Assembly (NCBI RefSeq): GCF_018417595.1
Contig: NZ_CP070982.1
Span: forward strand, 3,616,001 to 3,680,000
DNA: 64,000 nt
Direction: 5' to 3'
Source of the DNA: Pseudomonas entomophila
Lineage (GTDB): Bacteria > Pseudomonadota > Gammaproteobacteria > Pseudomonadales > Pseudomonadaceae
The position numbers and the translations under genes are program-made. Below are positions 33,757 through 42,360 of this stretch, one piece after another. Under the pieces are notes generated by a model, which saw only the letters and a list, made by a program, of their open reading frames with translations, did not search any database and was not told where the DNA came from. Every line of letters starts with the position of its first letter. Positions within the stretch are counted from its first letter, which is position 1.

Positions 33757-34932
33757 TCATTGCAATTGCCGCTGGGAACGACCGGGGGCTGGGACGGATC
33801 GCCAGTTGCCCCGGGCAATCAGCAACGGCATCAGTTGGAACATCACGATCAATGCGATACAGCCCGGCCAGCCCCACTGCTCCCACAGCACGCCAGGGAC
33901 GAAGGCGCCAAAGCTGCCGCCCAGGTAGTAGCAGGCCAGGTACAGCCCCACCGCGGCGGCCTTGTGCTGCCTGGCATTGGCGGTGATGAAGGCATTGGCG
34001 GCCGCCTGGGCCAGAAACACGCCGGTCGAGCTGAGTGCCAGGCCGATCACGATCAGCCACAGCGAGGGCGACAGGGCCAGGGCCGAACCGGTAATGCCCA
34101 GGCAAGCCGCGACCCGTACCAGGTCGCCTTGGGGCCGCGCCTTGGTCAACCGCCCGGCCAGCGGCACCACCACCAGGGCCAGCAGGAACACCGCATAGAT
34201 CGAGCCGAGCGCTGCGGTGCCCAGGTTGAACGGCGCCTGCCCCAGGTGCAGGCCAACGTAGGTGAAAGTCGCGACCTGGGCGAACAGCACGCAGAAACCG
34301 ACTGCATAGGCGCCCAGCAGCGGCTTGCCGAACAGCTCGCCACGCGGGGCTCGCTGTTGTTGCGCCGCAATGGGAGCAGCGCGTGGCAACAGCACGGCGA
34401 TTGCCACGCCGATGGCCAGGCTCAGGCCACCCAGCACGGTCAGGGCCATGCGCCAATCGTAGAATTCGGTGACCAGCCCGGTCAGGAAACGCCCACAGAA
34501 ACCACCGAGCACCGTGCCTGCCACGTAGATGCTCGTCACCTCGGTCACCGCGCTCCCCTCCCATTGCACACCGATGTAGGCAACGCTGGTGGCGAACACC
34601 ACGGGAATGAACAGGCCCTGAACGCCACGCCAGAGCAGGAACTCGCCAAAACTGCCCGACCAGGCCGCCAGCACGGCGGGCAACGCGAGCAGCAGCGCGG
34701 CCCCGGCAATCACCCGGTGTTGTGCACGGCGCGCTGTCAGCCAACCGACGAAGGGCGCAGTGATGGCCACGGCGAGAATGGTGGCGGTGATGCTCCAGCT
34801 GGCCTGGTGCAGCGTGATCGGGAAGGTACCCGACAACTCACCCAGCAGCCCTTGGGTCGCATAGAGGTTGAGAAACGCGGCGCATCCTGCAAGAAACAAC
34901 GCGATTCGAGGGAATTTCGCAGGAAAACCCAT
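33757..34932 (-). CDS. MFS transporter (12-TM exporter)
   Basis: A 391-residue major facilitator protein, YnfM/AraJ-like. It has two six-helix halves. Motif A is degenerate (FVGWLTARRAQHRV) and later PLAGRLTKARPQGDLV. The repeated AAxxFIxANA stretch is typical of drug-proton antiporters. It heads the minus-strand operon opposite the LysR gene and overlaps the HDO gene if that gene starts at 33760. Export of the HDO/ATP-grasp product, or self-protection, is a reasonable inference. Confidence 0.87.
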   Translation of the reverse strand: MGFPAKFPRIALFLAGCAAFLNLYATQGLLGELSGTFPITLHQASWSITATILAVAITAPFVGWLTARRAQHRVIAGAALLLALPAVLAAWSGSFGEFLLWRGVQGLFIPVVFATSVAYIGVQWEGSAVTEVTSIYVAGTVLGGFCGRFLTGLVTEFYDWRMALTVLGGLSLAIGVAIAVLLPRAAPIAAQQQRAPRGELFGKPLLGAYAVGFCVLFAQVATFTYVGLHLGQAPFNLGTAALGSIYAVFLLALVVVPLAGRLTKARPQGDLVRVAACLGITGSALALSPSLWLIVIGLALSSTGVFLAQAAANAFITANARQHKAAAVGLYLACYYLGGSFGAFVPGVLWEQWGWPGCIALIVMFQLMPLLIARGNWRSVPAPGRSQRQLQ

Positions 34933-35024
34933 GACAGCACTCGTGAAAATTTGCAGGTTTTATAAGATAGGGGGCTGTTTGGATCCAATACCGAATTCCG
35001 ACCGATTGATACTCAAGGACGAAG

Positions 35025-35924
35025 ATGATCGACCTCCGCCGCCTGCGCTATTTCCTGGCTGTCGCCGACGAGCTGCACTTTGGCCGCGCCGCTTCGCGCC
35101 TGCACATCGCCCAGCCCCCGCTGACCCGGCAAATCTCGGCGCTCGAGGCGGAGCTGGGTTTCCGCCTGTTCGACCGCAGCACCCGCAATGTCACCCTCAC
35201 CTCCGAAGGCCTGCATTTCCTGCCGTATGCGCGCGCTGTGCTGGAGCAGGTCGACCTGACGGCCGCCATCACCGGCAAGCTGGCGGCGGGCTCGGCGGGT
35301 CACCTGGCCGTCGGCTATGCCAGCTCCATCGCCCTGTCGGATGTGTTCAGCCACACCATCCAGGCGTTCTGCTCGGCCTATCCGGATGTGCAACTGACTG
35401 TCGAGGAAGGCGCATCGAGCACCCAGTGGTCGCAGATCGTCGAGGGCCGCCTGGACATCGGCATGAGCCGCATGCAACCGCCAGCCAATGACACACAGGT
35501 GCAGGCCTTCTGCCTGGGCAACGAGCCGCTGGTGGCGGCGATTGCCAGCGACAGCCCCCTCGCCCGCCAGCCACAGGTGACCCTGGCCGAGCTGAGCGCC
35601 TACCCGCTGATTGCGTTTCCGACCGATTATGGTTCGGGGCTGAACGAGATCATTCAAACCCTCTACCGGCGCAACGGGCTGACGCCACGGCCGGCGCCTA
35701 CCGGCAAGCAGATCACCTCGATCATCGCCCTGGTCGCCGCTGGCCGGGGGGTGGCCGTGGTACCGCAGTGCACACGCACACTGGTACGCAGTGGCGTAAC
35801 CTATCTGCCGCTGGACGAACCCGGCGCCACGGTGCCGCTGCTGGTGCTGACCCGCAGGCATGAGCGCAGCCCGCTGGTGCGGGCATTCGTGGAGGTCATA
35901 GAGCGTACGTTGCGGGAGAAGTGA
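35025..35924 (+). CDS. LysR-family regulator (divergent from the MFS operon)
   Basis: A 299-residue LysR regulator. The HTH is MIDLRRLRYFLAVADELHFGRAASRLHIAQPPLTRQI, the BenM/CatR-like group start. The effector domain includes HLAVGYASSIALSD and VAAGRGVAVVPQC. ATG 35025 follows AAGGAC. The divergent arrangement with the MFS gene (92 bases apart) is the classical LysR layout, so it probably activates the MFS-HDO-ATP-grasp operon in response to a pathway metabolite. Confidence 0.9.
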   Translation: MIDLRRLRYFLAVADELHFGRAASRLHIAQPPLTRQISALEAELGFRLFDRSTRNVTLTSEGLHFLPYARAVLEQVDLTAAITGKLAAGSAGHLAVGYASSIALSDVFSHTIQAFCSAYPDVQLTVEEGASSTQWSQIVEGRLDIGMSRMQPPANDTQVQAFCLGNEPLVAAIASDSPLARQPQVTLAELSAYPLIAFPTDYGSGLNEIIQTLYRRNGLTPRPAPTGKQITSIIALVAAGRGVAVVPQCTRTLVRSGVTYLPLDEPGATVPLLVLTRRHERSPLVRAFVEVIERTLREK

Positions 35925-35937
35925 AAGGGGTTTGCGG

Positions 35938-36078
35938 GCGCATCGCGGATAAATCCGCTCCTACAGGTTTGTTACGGGCCAGTCGTGGGGGCGGTGCCAG
36001 GGCTGGCAGGTGCGGCGCGTTGCAACCGCTGTAGGAGCGGATTCATCCGCGATGCGCCGCACGGGCGGCGCTCGATCT
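35938..36078. repeat. REP pair
   Basis: A reverse REP at about 35938-35966 and a forward REP at 36030-36078 fill the space between the convergent LysR and DUF1615 genes. Confidence 0.8.
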
Positions 36079-36108
36079 CGACAACACTGCAAGGCTACCG
36101 CCTACACC

Positions 36109-37191
36109 TCAACGCTGCATGCAGCGCTGGTAGCGCTCATCCACCCGCCCGGCAAACCACGCGGTGGTCAACTTGCGGGTGATCTTCGGGCTCTTCAACT
36201 CGATGCCGGGCAACACCGCCCTTGGCAACGCCTTGCCGGCCTTCGCCTCGGCCAGGGCGAACACCTGGCGATACAGCGCGGTGTCCTCGAAATCGAGGCT
36301 GTTTTCCCGCTCCAGCTGTGCGCGGATCTGTGGATTGCGCAACCCCAGCTTCACGCCCAGCTTGCGGGCCGCCTGCTCGGTGGTGCCCGGCATGATCGCC
36401 CCCGGTGCGATCAAGTCACCGTCCAACGCCAACGCTACCCCGGTCGCCCGGCTCAACGCTGCCTGGAACGCGGCATTGCGGCTGGCGTACCAACCGGCGT
36501 TGAAATCGGCGAAGCGGTACAGCGCCCGGTCGTAATGGGTCGGATACCCCAACAAGTGAACGATACCGAAGTACATCCCGCCCCGACGGCTGAACACCTC
36601 CTGACGAATCGTGCCCGTGTAAGCATAGGGGTAGCCCTTGGCATGCTGCTCGGCGAAATCGATGCTGACCTGCATCGGCCCACCGGTGTGCACCGGATTC
36701 AGCCCATCCAGCAAGGTGCGCCCCAACGGCAGGCGGTCGATGACTTCGTCATACAGGGCGCTGAGCTGTTTCTCGCTGCGCACCGTCAGCAGGCGTTGCT
36801 GGTAGCTTTGGCCGTTGCTCGAGGGCGTGCGCAACGCGCCGTCAATCAGCAAGCCTGGAATGTGCAGGCGCGCTGCGCGCCGATCGATCTCCTCGCGGGC
36901 AATGCGTCCCAGGTTCGGCACCTGTGGGTCGGCATTGAACGTCGACTCCTGTTCGGTCACCGCCAGCACGGCGCACAGGTTGCCCTTGCTCGGGGCGATG
37001 CCCCGGGCCTGCAACGCCACCTGGATGTCTTCGGCCCAGCCCCGGCGATCCTTGACCTGAGGTGGCAGCAGGCGCTCGAGCTGTGCGCGCACCTTGGCCG
37101 GGGCGTTTTCAGGCGCTTCCTCACGGCGCCCGGCACATCCCTGCAGCAGGCCCAGGCACAGCAGCCCGGCCGCCAGCAGACGCCCGTTCAG
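36109..37191 (-). CDS. DUF1615 lipoprotein, apparent CTG start
   Basis: A 360-residue protein of the DUF1615 family. The conserved core is seen in NLCAVLAVTEQESTFNADP, NPVHTGGPMQVSIDFAE and GGMYFGIVHLLGYP, a lysozyme/transglycosylase-like arrangement with a Glu in EQES. The first ATG/GTG starts in frame (for example GTG 37092) cut off a perfect lipoprotein signal. Reading from CTG 37191 gives LNGRLLAAGLLCLGLLQGCAG, with lipobox LLQGC. The CTG overlaps the stop of the upstream hydrolase as CTGA, mirroring the usual ATGA coupling. A non-canonical start is therefore favoured. Function in cell-wall turnover is inferred from the fold only. Confidence 0.78.
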   Translation of the reverse strand: MNGRLLAAGLLCLGLLQGCAGRREEAPENAPAKVRAQLERLLPPQVKDRRGWAEDIQVALQARGIAPSKGNLCAVLAVTEQESTFNADPQVPNLGRIAREEIDRRAARLHIPGLLIDGALRTPSSNGQSYQQRLLTVRSEKQLSALYDEVIDRLPLGRTLLDGLNPVHTGGPMQVSIDFAEQHAKGYPYAYTGTIRQEVFSRRGGMYFGIVHLLGYPTHYDRALYRFADFNAGWYASRNAAFQAALSRATGVALALDGDLIAPGAIMPGTTEQAARKLGVKLGLRNPQIRAQLERENSLDFEDTALYRQVFALAEAKAGKALPRAVLPGIELKSPKITRKLTTAWFAGRVDERYQRCMQR

Positions 37192-37739
37192 GGCTGCTCA
37201 CCGACCAGGTAGGTCTTGCTGATATGGCGGAACAACGGATGGCTGGCGCTGCCCAGCAGTTCGAACAGCACCATCTCGCGGGTGACGATCTGCGCCCCCG
37301 CATCGCGCATGCGCGCCAGCCCCGCCGCCTTGCTGGCGGGCGTGCGGCTGTCGCAGGCATCCTCGACGACGAACACCTGCTTGCCCTGTGCAAGCAGGCC
37401 CAGCACCGTCTGCAGCACACAGACATGGGTTTCCATGCCGCAGACGATCACCTGCTCGCGGGCCAGCAGGCTGGCCGGCAGGCATTCAGCGGCGACGCAG
37501 GAAAAATGCAGTTTTTCGACCACTTCGGCGGCAGGTGACGCGGCCTTGAGTTCAGCCAGGGTATGGCCCAGCCCCTTGGGGTATTGCTCGGAAATCACCG
37601 TGGGCAATTCCAGCTCCGCGCTGGCCGCCAGCAGCCAGCGCGCCCGGGCACGCGTGCCCTCGGGGTCGCTCATGGCGCCGATGAGTTTTTCCTGGATGTC
37701 GACCACCAGCAAGGTGGCCCGAGAAGCGTCGATCAACAT
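37188..37739 (-). CDS. Isochorismatase-family hydrolase (YcaC-like)
   Basis: A 183-residue cysteine hydrolase of the isochorismatase/nicotinamidase superfamily. The catalytic Asp is in LLVVDIQEKL, the Lys in EVVEKLHFSC, and the nucleophile Cys in VCGMETHVCVLQT. The residues match the YcaC-like subgroup with unknown substrates. Its stop overlaps the start of the DUF1615 gene, so the two are coupled. It is 56 bases downstream of the CdtB-like gene, leaving open whether it belongs to that transcript. Confidence 0.88.
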   Translation of the reverse strand: MLIDASRATLLVVDIQEKLIGAMSDPEGTRARARWLLAASAELELPTVISEQYPKGLGHTLAELKAASPAAEVVEKLHFSCVAAECLPASLLAREQVIVCGMETHVCVLQTVLGLLAQGKQVFVVEDACDSRTPASKAAGLARMRDAGAQIVTREMVLFELLGSASHPLFRHISKTYLVGEQP

Positions 37740-37795
37740 GGTCCGTTCCTGCCTGGGAAAGGCCTAAGCCTTACCCAGACAGGATGCAACGTCAA

Positions 37796-39124
37796 TCAAC
37801 CGCTGAAGACGAAGGTGTAGGAGACCGGGCGGTGGTCCGAGTCCACCGGCAGCATCACCCGCCCAGCAGCCGGCAATGCAGCCAAGCCGTAGGCAAACGC
37901 GTAGTCGAGCATGTTCACCGGCCCGCTGCTTGGGTGCGTGGGCGCATTGGCCGGTACCAGGTCGGCGATGCCAGGCGGTGATATCCAGTTGCTGCTATTG
38001 GGGTGGGAAGGCCCCGGCTCGCGGGGGTCGCGATTGAAATCACCCAGCATGACGAAGGGGGTATCGCTGTGCCAGACCGTTTCACGTAGCATCCGCGGGC
38101 TGTTGCTCCCACCGTTGGAGATGGCATGGAAGGTATATACGGTTATCGCTTCGCGCAGCCCGGGGATACGGATCCGCAACCCCAGAATCGGCCTTGGGGC
38201 ATAACCGCCGGATGGCGTGGCGACACCATCTGCAATGACCGTGATACCCAGTACCGTCACGTTTTCAGCCAGTACCATGCCCAGCCTCACTCGCAACCGC
38301 CCTACCTCCAGGTAATACATCCTGAAAGGCTCTGACCGACTGGAGGTGCCCGCCTCCCAGACTCGCTCATGGACATCATGCAGTGCGCCGAACTGGTCCG
38401 CGATTCGGTGATCGGCAATGGGGCGCGCGGAGGTCGGCCATACGCCGGCTTCCTGCAATACAACAACATGATGCTGGCGAACCATGGGCAGCACGATGGT
38501 GCGAAACTTGTCGGTGCTGTCGGCCGCGACCCCCTGCATGTTCAACGTCACCACCCGAAGGTCTACACGGGCACCGACGGGGCGCTGCCAGCCAATCTGA
38601 ACCTGCACGCCGCCACCTGGGTCGTGCAAACGCACTCGATGGTAGCTGGTGATGCTGCCAGTCAGTTGGACGCTGGCACGCCAGGGCGCCCAGGCCCGCA
38701 CGGCGATTCGCAGCAGGCGCAGAGCGTCGTTGGCATCAAGCAGCGCCGGCCCATTGTCGGCACGCAGCCCGGACATGATCATGGTGTGGTGAATGTTGTA
38801 CAGGCGCACCACCATGGCAAGGCTGTGTTCACGGGGTGCGGCCTGCAGGATGGCAATGAGGGCTGGCTCGTTATAGAGGCGTGACAGCAAAGATGTCAGC
38901 TCCCCCGCAATCGAAGCCTGCTCTGGCCAGTTGGTACTGCGCATGAACTCCGTGGATAGGTGATAACTGATGTAAGCCGCCGAATCTGGCGCGTCCACGG
39001 GTGTGGTTCTGAGTACTTCAAACAATCGTCGAAGCAGCGTTTCCAATTCTCGCTGGAAGTCTTGCCGAGAGAGCGAACGCCTCAGTGTGTCGATACCCCA
39101 GCGAAGGGTCTGGTTGACCGGCAT
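37796..39124 (-). CDS. CdtB-like DNase with a novel N-terminal domain (putative genotoxin)
   Basis: A 442-residue protein. Residues about 185-442 form an endonuclease/exonuclease/phosphatase domain that follows CdtB instead of DNase I: LNMQG (N195), VVLQEAGVWP (E225), RPILGLRIRI, YTFHAISNGGSNSP (H333), LGDFNRDP (D362, N364), NAPTHPSSG, MLDYAF (D407) and SDHRPVSY (D430, H431). All catalytic residues of the family are present. CdtB nicks host DNA after entry into eukaryotic cells. Residues 1-180 are helical, match nothing I know, and replace CdtA/CdtC. There is no signal peptide. ATG 39124 has AAGGA upstream; a TTG at 39154 would overlap the propeller stop. It is 26 bases after the propeller gene, its likely partner. 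Confidence 0.82.
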   Translation of the reverse strand: MPVNQTLRWGIDTLRRSLSRQDFQRELETLLRRLFEVLRTTPVDAPDSAAYISYHLSTEFMRSTNWPEQASIAGELTSLLSRLYNEPALIAILQAAPREHSLAMVVRLYNIHHTMIMSGLRADNGPALLDANDALRLLRIAVRAWAPWRASVQLTGSITSYHRVRLHDPGGGVQVQIGWQRPVGARVDLRVVTLNMQGVAADSTDKFRTIVLPMVRQHHVVVLQEAGVWPTSARPIADHRIADQFGALHDVHERVWEAGTSSRSEPFRMYYLEVGRLRVRLGMVLAENVTVLGITVIADGVATPSGGYAPRPILGLRIRIPGLREAITVYTFHAISNGGSNSPRMLRETVWHSDTPFVMLGDFNRDPREPGPSHPNSSNWISPPGIADLVPANAPTHPSSGPVNMLDYAFAYGLAALPAAGRVMLPVDSDHRPVSYTFVFSG

Positions 39125-39150
39125 AATGGATTCCTTGCCCGCTGGAATGA

Positions 39151-40068
39151 TCAAACACCAGGGAAGATGAGGTTGAGTTCGCCATCCAGAACCCCACAGG
39201 CTGGAGCACCCTCGGCGACGATGCCGATGCTCCTGTCCACGCTGCTCACGACATGGCCGTCATAACGATACAGATCAATGCCGCCTTCATTACCCAGGCT
39301 TTGCGCACCTGGCAACACCGAAATGGTATTGCCTATTCCGTCCTGCGAGGTGTCGGCGAATGCCACAATCAGCATGCCGTCATGAACCACCACACTGGGC
39401 ATCTCTGTGTAGAACTTGTCGATGAAGAGCTGCCCGCGGCTCCAGCCGGATTCGCCATCGAACCTGATCAGGCAAAGGCCGGCTTCAGTCATGTAGAACA
39501 CGTGGATCAGCCCCTGGTATACGCAGGCGACCACGTCTCTCGAAGACTTCAGGGTGGGCTGGCCGGCGCCATCTGGGTAAAGGCCGGGGCCCGGGTACCA
39601 GTAGCTGCCGTTCGTCGAATTTGCACATAGCACCTGCCCCGCCGGATTTTGGCGCCAGAACATATGGAACCGCCCCCTGTGCTCGACGACCGAGGGCGTG
39701 CCGTAAGTGCCGTAGGCGATCTTTCTGTCGAGCGCACCGTTCACCGGGTTGTATATGCAAAGCGTCGTACCGCTCGACATGCCCAGCGTCGGGTCCGAGT
39801 AGTCGCCGCTGGCATGCACGTACACTTTGTCGTCGTGGGTAAAGACCGCAGGCAACCCAGAAAGGCTCCGCGTACCAAGGTCCTCTGATTCGCTCCAGGC
39901 TCCGGCACGGGTACGCGAAGTGATGAAAAGTTGATCCTCGTCCACCACATAGACGCAGTAAAGCTTGTCCTTAAGTACCGTCACACGGCAGCTTTTCTGC
40001 GTTTCGATGGTCATGGTTTGCGATGCGTTGAGCAGGCCTTGCCTGGCAACTGCGCTATGCAGATGCAT
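39151..40068 (-). CDS. Beta-propeller lectin-like protein, partner of the CdtB-like DNase
   Basis: A 305-residue all-beta protein with six similar repeats of about 45-50 residues, each with a P-x-V...H-D/G-x-L/F-x-V/M pattern: LPAVFTHDDKVYVHASGD, TPSVVEHRGRFHMFWRQ, QPTLKSSRDVVACVYQGLIH, MPSVVVHDGMLIVAFAD, APACGVLDGELNLIF and an N-terminal one (VTVLKDKLYCVYVVDED). This is a propeller as in sugar-binding lectins and sialidase-like proteins. There are no catalytic Asp-box arrays I can confirm, and no signal peptide. A GAGGTG site precedes ATG 40068. The adjacent gene encodes a CdtB-like DNase, so a host-receptor binding role is inferred. Confidence 0.78.
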   Translation of the reverse strand: MHLHSAVARQGLLNASQTMTIETQKSCRVTVLKDKLYCVYVVDEDQLFITSRTRAGAWSESEDLGTRSLSGLPAVFTHDDKVYVHASGDYSDPTLGMSSGTTLCIYNPVNGALDRKIAYGTYGTPSVVEHRGRFHMFWRQNPAGQVLCANSTNGSYWYPGPGLYPDGAGQPTLKSSRDVVACVYQGLIHVFYMTEAGLCLIRFDGESGWSRGQLFIDKFYTEMPSVVVHDGMLIVAFADTSQDGIGNTISVLPGAQSLGNEGGIDLYRYDGHVVSSVDRSIGIVAEGAPACGVLDGELNLIFPGV

Positions 40069-40146
40069 GTAGACACCTCAATCGTGAGTGAGTGAGGTGT
40101 CAGTAGAGCGCTTGCCACCAGGAAGTGTATGTCAGCCCTGGAGCCG

Positions 40147-40890
40147 TCAGTTGAAGGACAGTTGTGACAGCGGCTGACAGATTGACTGCAAGGTGCTGGT
40201 CATCTGCTTCAGCACGGCATCTTCATGTTCGTGGATGAAAAAGTGCCCACCAGGAAAGAGTTCCAGCGAAAAATCGCCCGTCGCCTCTCGGCGCCAGGCC
40301 AGCAACTGCTCTTCACTGGCTCGGTCCACCGTGCCACCCAGCACGTGCAGCGGACAACTCAACGCCGCACGCTGGCGGTAGGCGTAGCGCCCGCACAGCA
40401 GGAAATCGGCACGCAGTACCGGCAGGGTCAGGCCCATCAGCTCTTCGTTGGCCAGTACCTCTTCGGGGGTGCCTCCCAGCTTGCGCAACTCGGCGATCAG
40501 CTCGGCGTCGCTCTTGGGCTCACGCCAGTTGGCGCCGTCGTAGTCTTCCCGACGGGTCGGTGCGGCCGTGCCGCAGGCGAACAGCGCCACCGGTGGCGGA
40601 CAACCCAATACCTGAAGTTCATGGGCCAGTTCGAACGCCACCAGCGCGCCCAGGCTGTGCCCGAGCAACGCGTAGGGGGCGTTGGCGACTGCGCGCTGCT
40701 CGTGGGCCAACTGCCGTGCCAGCGCCTGCAGATCGGTGTGCAATGGTTCACCCAGGCGCGCACCACGCCCCGGCAACTCCACCGGCCGCACTTGCAGCCA
40801 GGCCGGCAGCTTGCGCCGCCAGCGGCTGTAGACCATGGCGCTGGCGCCCGAGTACGGCAGGCACAGCAGGTTCAGTGTCGACGGGCTCAC
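40147..40890 (-). CDS. Type II thioesterase (NRPS-associated)
   Basis: A 247-residue alpha/beta hydrolase of the GrsT/PvdG-like editing thioesterase group. The nucleophile is S79 in [16 protein letters not shown], the acid is in [11 protein letters not shown] and the His is in [15 protein letters not shown]-terminal [19 protein letters not shown] is diagnostic. The start is GTG 40890, overlapping the MbtH stop as GTGA; the longer frame only reads through MbtH. Type II enzymes clear stalled carriers, and here it might also release product because the nearby NRPS has no terminal thioesterase. Confidence 0.9.
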   Translation of the reverse strand: MSPSTLNLLCLPYSGASAMVYSRWRRKLPAWLQVRPVELPGRGARLGEPLHTDLQALARQLAHEQRAVANAPYALLGHSLGALVAFELAHELQVLGCPPPVALFACGTAAPTRREDYDGANWREPKSDAELIAELRKLGGTPEEVLANEELMGLTLPVLRADFLLCGRYAYRQRAALSCPLHVLGGTVDRASEEQLLAWRREATGDFSLELFPGGHFFIHEHEDAVLKQMTSTLQSICQPLSQLSFN

Positions 40891-41108
40891 TGCGCCGCGG
40901 CTTCGGCCATCTGCTGGCGCAGGCTCAATGGACGCATGTCGGTCCATACTTCATCGATGTAGGCCAGGCAGTCCTTCTTCAGGCCGCTCTTGCCGACCGC
41001 GCGCCAGCCATTGGGGATCGCCTTGTAATCAGGCCAGATGGAATACTGCTCTTCGTGGTTGACCACTACCTGGAACTGGATGTCGTCGCGGTCGAAAACG
41101 GAAGTCAT
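40887..41108 (-). CDS. MbtH-like protein
   Basis: A 73-residue MbtH-family chaperone of NRPS adenylation domains. Signature residues are all present: [10 protein letters not shown] (residues 17-26), [11 protein letters not shown]47 in KKDC, and [15 protein letters not shown]. It is coupled to the thioesterase gene by a four-base overlap. The natural client is the dimodular NRPS at 42.4-48.7 kb, which is on the same strand but separated by two genes, one of them divergent. Confidence 0.95.
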   Translation of the reverse strand: MTSVFDRDDIQFQVVVNHEEQYSIWPDYKAIPNGWRAVGKSGLKKDCLAYIDEVWTDMRPLSLRQQMAEAAAQ

Positions 41109-41280
41109 TGCCTGTCTCCTTGAATGATGAGGGCCGAACGCGCCAGGCGCAGGGCGGCTTTCCTGAATACGAAGAGCAAAGGAAGAAAATTACCTGTAAA
41201 CGCCATGAGGCGGCTGTGCAAGCGCTGCGGATGGTGGCATAAATCCAGTTCCCCCGACCACTCGCCCCGGAGACCTCCCC

Positions 41281-41898
41281 ATGCTTGGCGTGACCGACTA
41301 CGGCGCTTTCGTGATTGCGTTCCTCATCCTCCTGGCGATCCCCGGCCCCGGCAACTTCGCCCTGATCACCGCCACCGGCAAGGGCGGCGTCAAGGGTGGG
41401 CTGGCCGCCACCTTCGGCGTCATCCTGGGCGACCAGGTGCTCATGTGGCTGGCCGTGGCCGGTGTCGCCACCCTGCTGGCCGCCTACCCCGCGGCCTTCC
41501 ACGTGGTGCAGTGGGCCGGCGCGGCCTACCTGGCCTGGCTGGGCCTGCGCATGCTGCTGAGCAAGCCCGGCAGCGGGCCGCGACAGAGCAGCATGAGCAG
41601 CGGGCGCTACCTGCGCCAGACCATGATGATCACCCTGCTCAACCCCAAGGCGATCATGTTCTACATGGCCTTCTTCCCGCTGTTCATCGACCCGGTGCAC
41701 CACCAGGGCGTGGTGACGTTTGCGTTCATGGCGCTGACCGTCGCCGGGCTGACCCTGCTCTATGGATTGATCGCGGTGCTGCTCACCCACCACCTGGCCG
41801 AACGCATGCGTGCCAACCCGCGCATCAGCCACCTGCTCGAACGCCTGGCCGGCGCATGCCTGGTGGGGTTCGGCATCAAGCTGGCGGCGATGCGCTGA
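41281..41898 (+). CDS. LysE/RhtB-family amino acid exporter
   Basis: A 205-residue membrane protein with six helices. The family start FLILLAIPGPGNFALITATGKGG, the loop LNPKAIMFYMAFFPLFID and the C-terminal LIAVLLTHHLAERM are classical RhtB/LysE blocks. It exports amino acids or related small compounds. It lies on the plus strand between the MbtH operon and NRPS, and may protect against an amino acid or dipeptide product, though such genes are scattered widely. A second LysE-type gene lies at 53.6 kb. Confidence 0.9.
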   Translation: MLGVTDYGAFVIAFLILLAIPGPGNFALITATGKGGVKGGLAATFGVILGDQVLMWLAVAGVATLLAAYPAAFHVVQWAGAAYLAWLGLRMLLSKPGSGPRQSSMSSGRYLRQTMMITLLNPKAIMFYMAFFPLFIDPVHHQGVVTFAFMALTVAGLTLLYGLIAVLLTHHLAERMRANPRISHLLERLAGACLVGFGIKLAAMR

Positions 41899-41903
41899 GG
41901 CCT

Positions 41904-42305
41904 TCAGGCATCGCGTAGCAAGTCGTGGGCATCGAGCAGGCGGAAGGCCACCTGCGGGTTGCGTTCCAGCCCGCGACGGATCGCCGCCGGGATCGACTGG
42001 CGGGTCTTGCGGCACAGGCCGACCTGCGCCTCCAGCTCGATGACGATCCCGCGCATGGTGCGTACTTCGTTGAAACCCGGGGCGATGTGCACGCGGATGC
42101 CGAGGTTCTCGTACAACCTCGCTTGCAGGTGCTTGAGGTCGTCCAGGTCCTTCAGGTTCTCCAGGCGCTCGAGCAGGCGCTTTTCCTCCTCCCGCGTGAG
42201 CAGCAGGATGCGCAGGTCCCGGGCCGGGGCATCGGCCAGGCGCTCGCGGCCGCAGTCGCAGGCGCCCGGTGGGCAGGGATGGCGTTGGGGAGGCTGGGTG
42301 GTCAT
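41904..42305 (-). CDS. Conserved-looking hypothetical protein with N-terminal Cys cluster
   Basis: A 133-residue protein without recognised family. The N-terminus has a C-x4-C-x-C cluster (CPPGACDCG) that could bind metal. A charged helical segment follows (RDLRILLLTREEEKRLLERLENLKDLDDLK), with coiled-coil character, and a C-terminal basic region (GLCRKTRQSIPAAIRRGLERN). It ends six bases from the convergent LysE stop and starts 56 bases after the NRPS stop. It is in the NRPS direction and could be its last cotranscribed gene. Confidence 0.65.
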   Translation of the reverse strand: MTTQPPQRHPCPPGACDCGRERLADAPARDLRILLLTREEEKRLLERLENLKDLDDLKHLQARLYENLGIRVHIAPGFNEVRTMRGIVIELEAQVGLCRKTRQSIPAAIRRGLERNPQVAFRLLDAHDLLRDA

Positions 42306-42360
42306 GGGGCAAGAATAGTCCCATCCTCGCCCGCGAAACCAGCCGGCTCATGTGCGCCAC

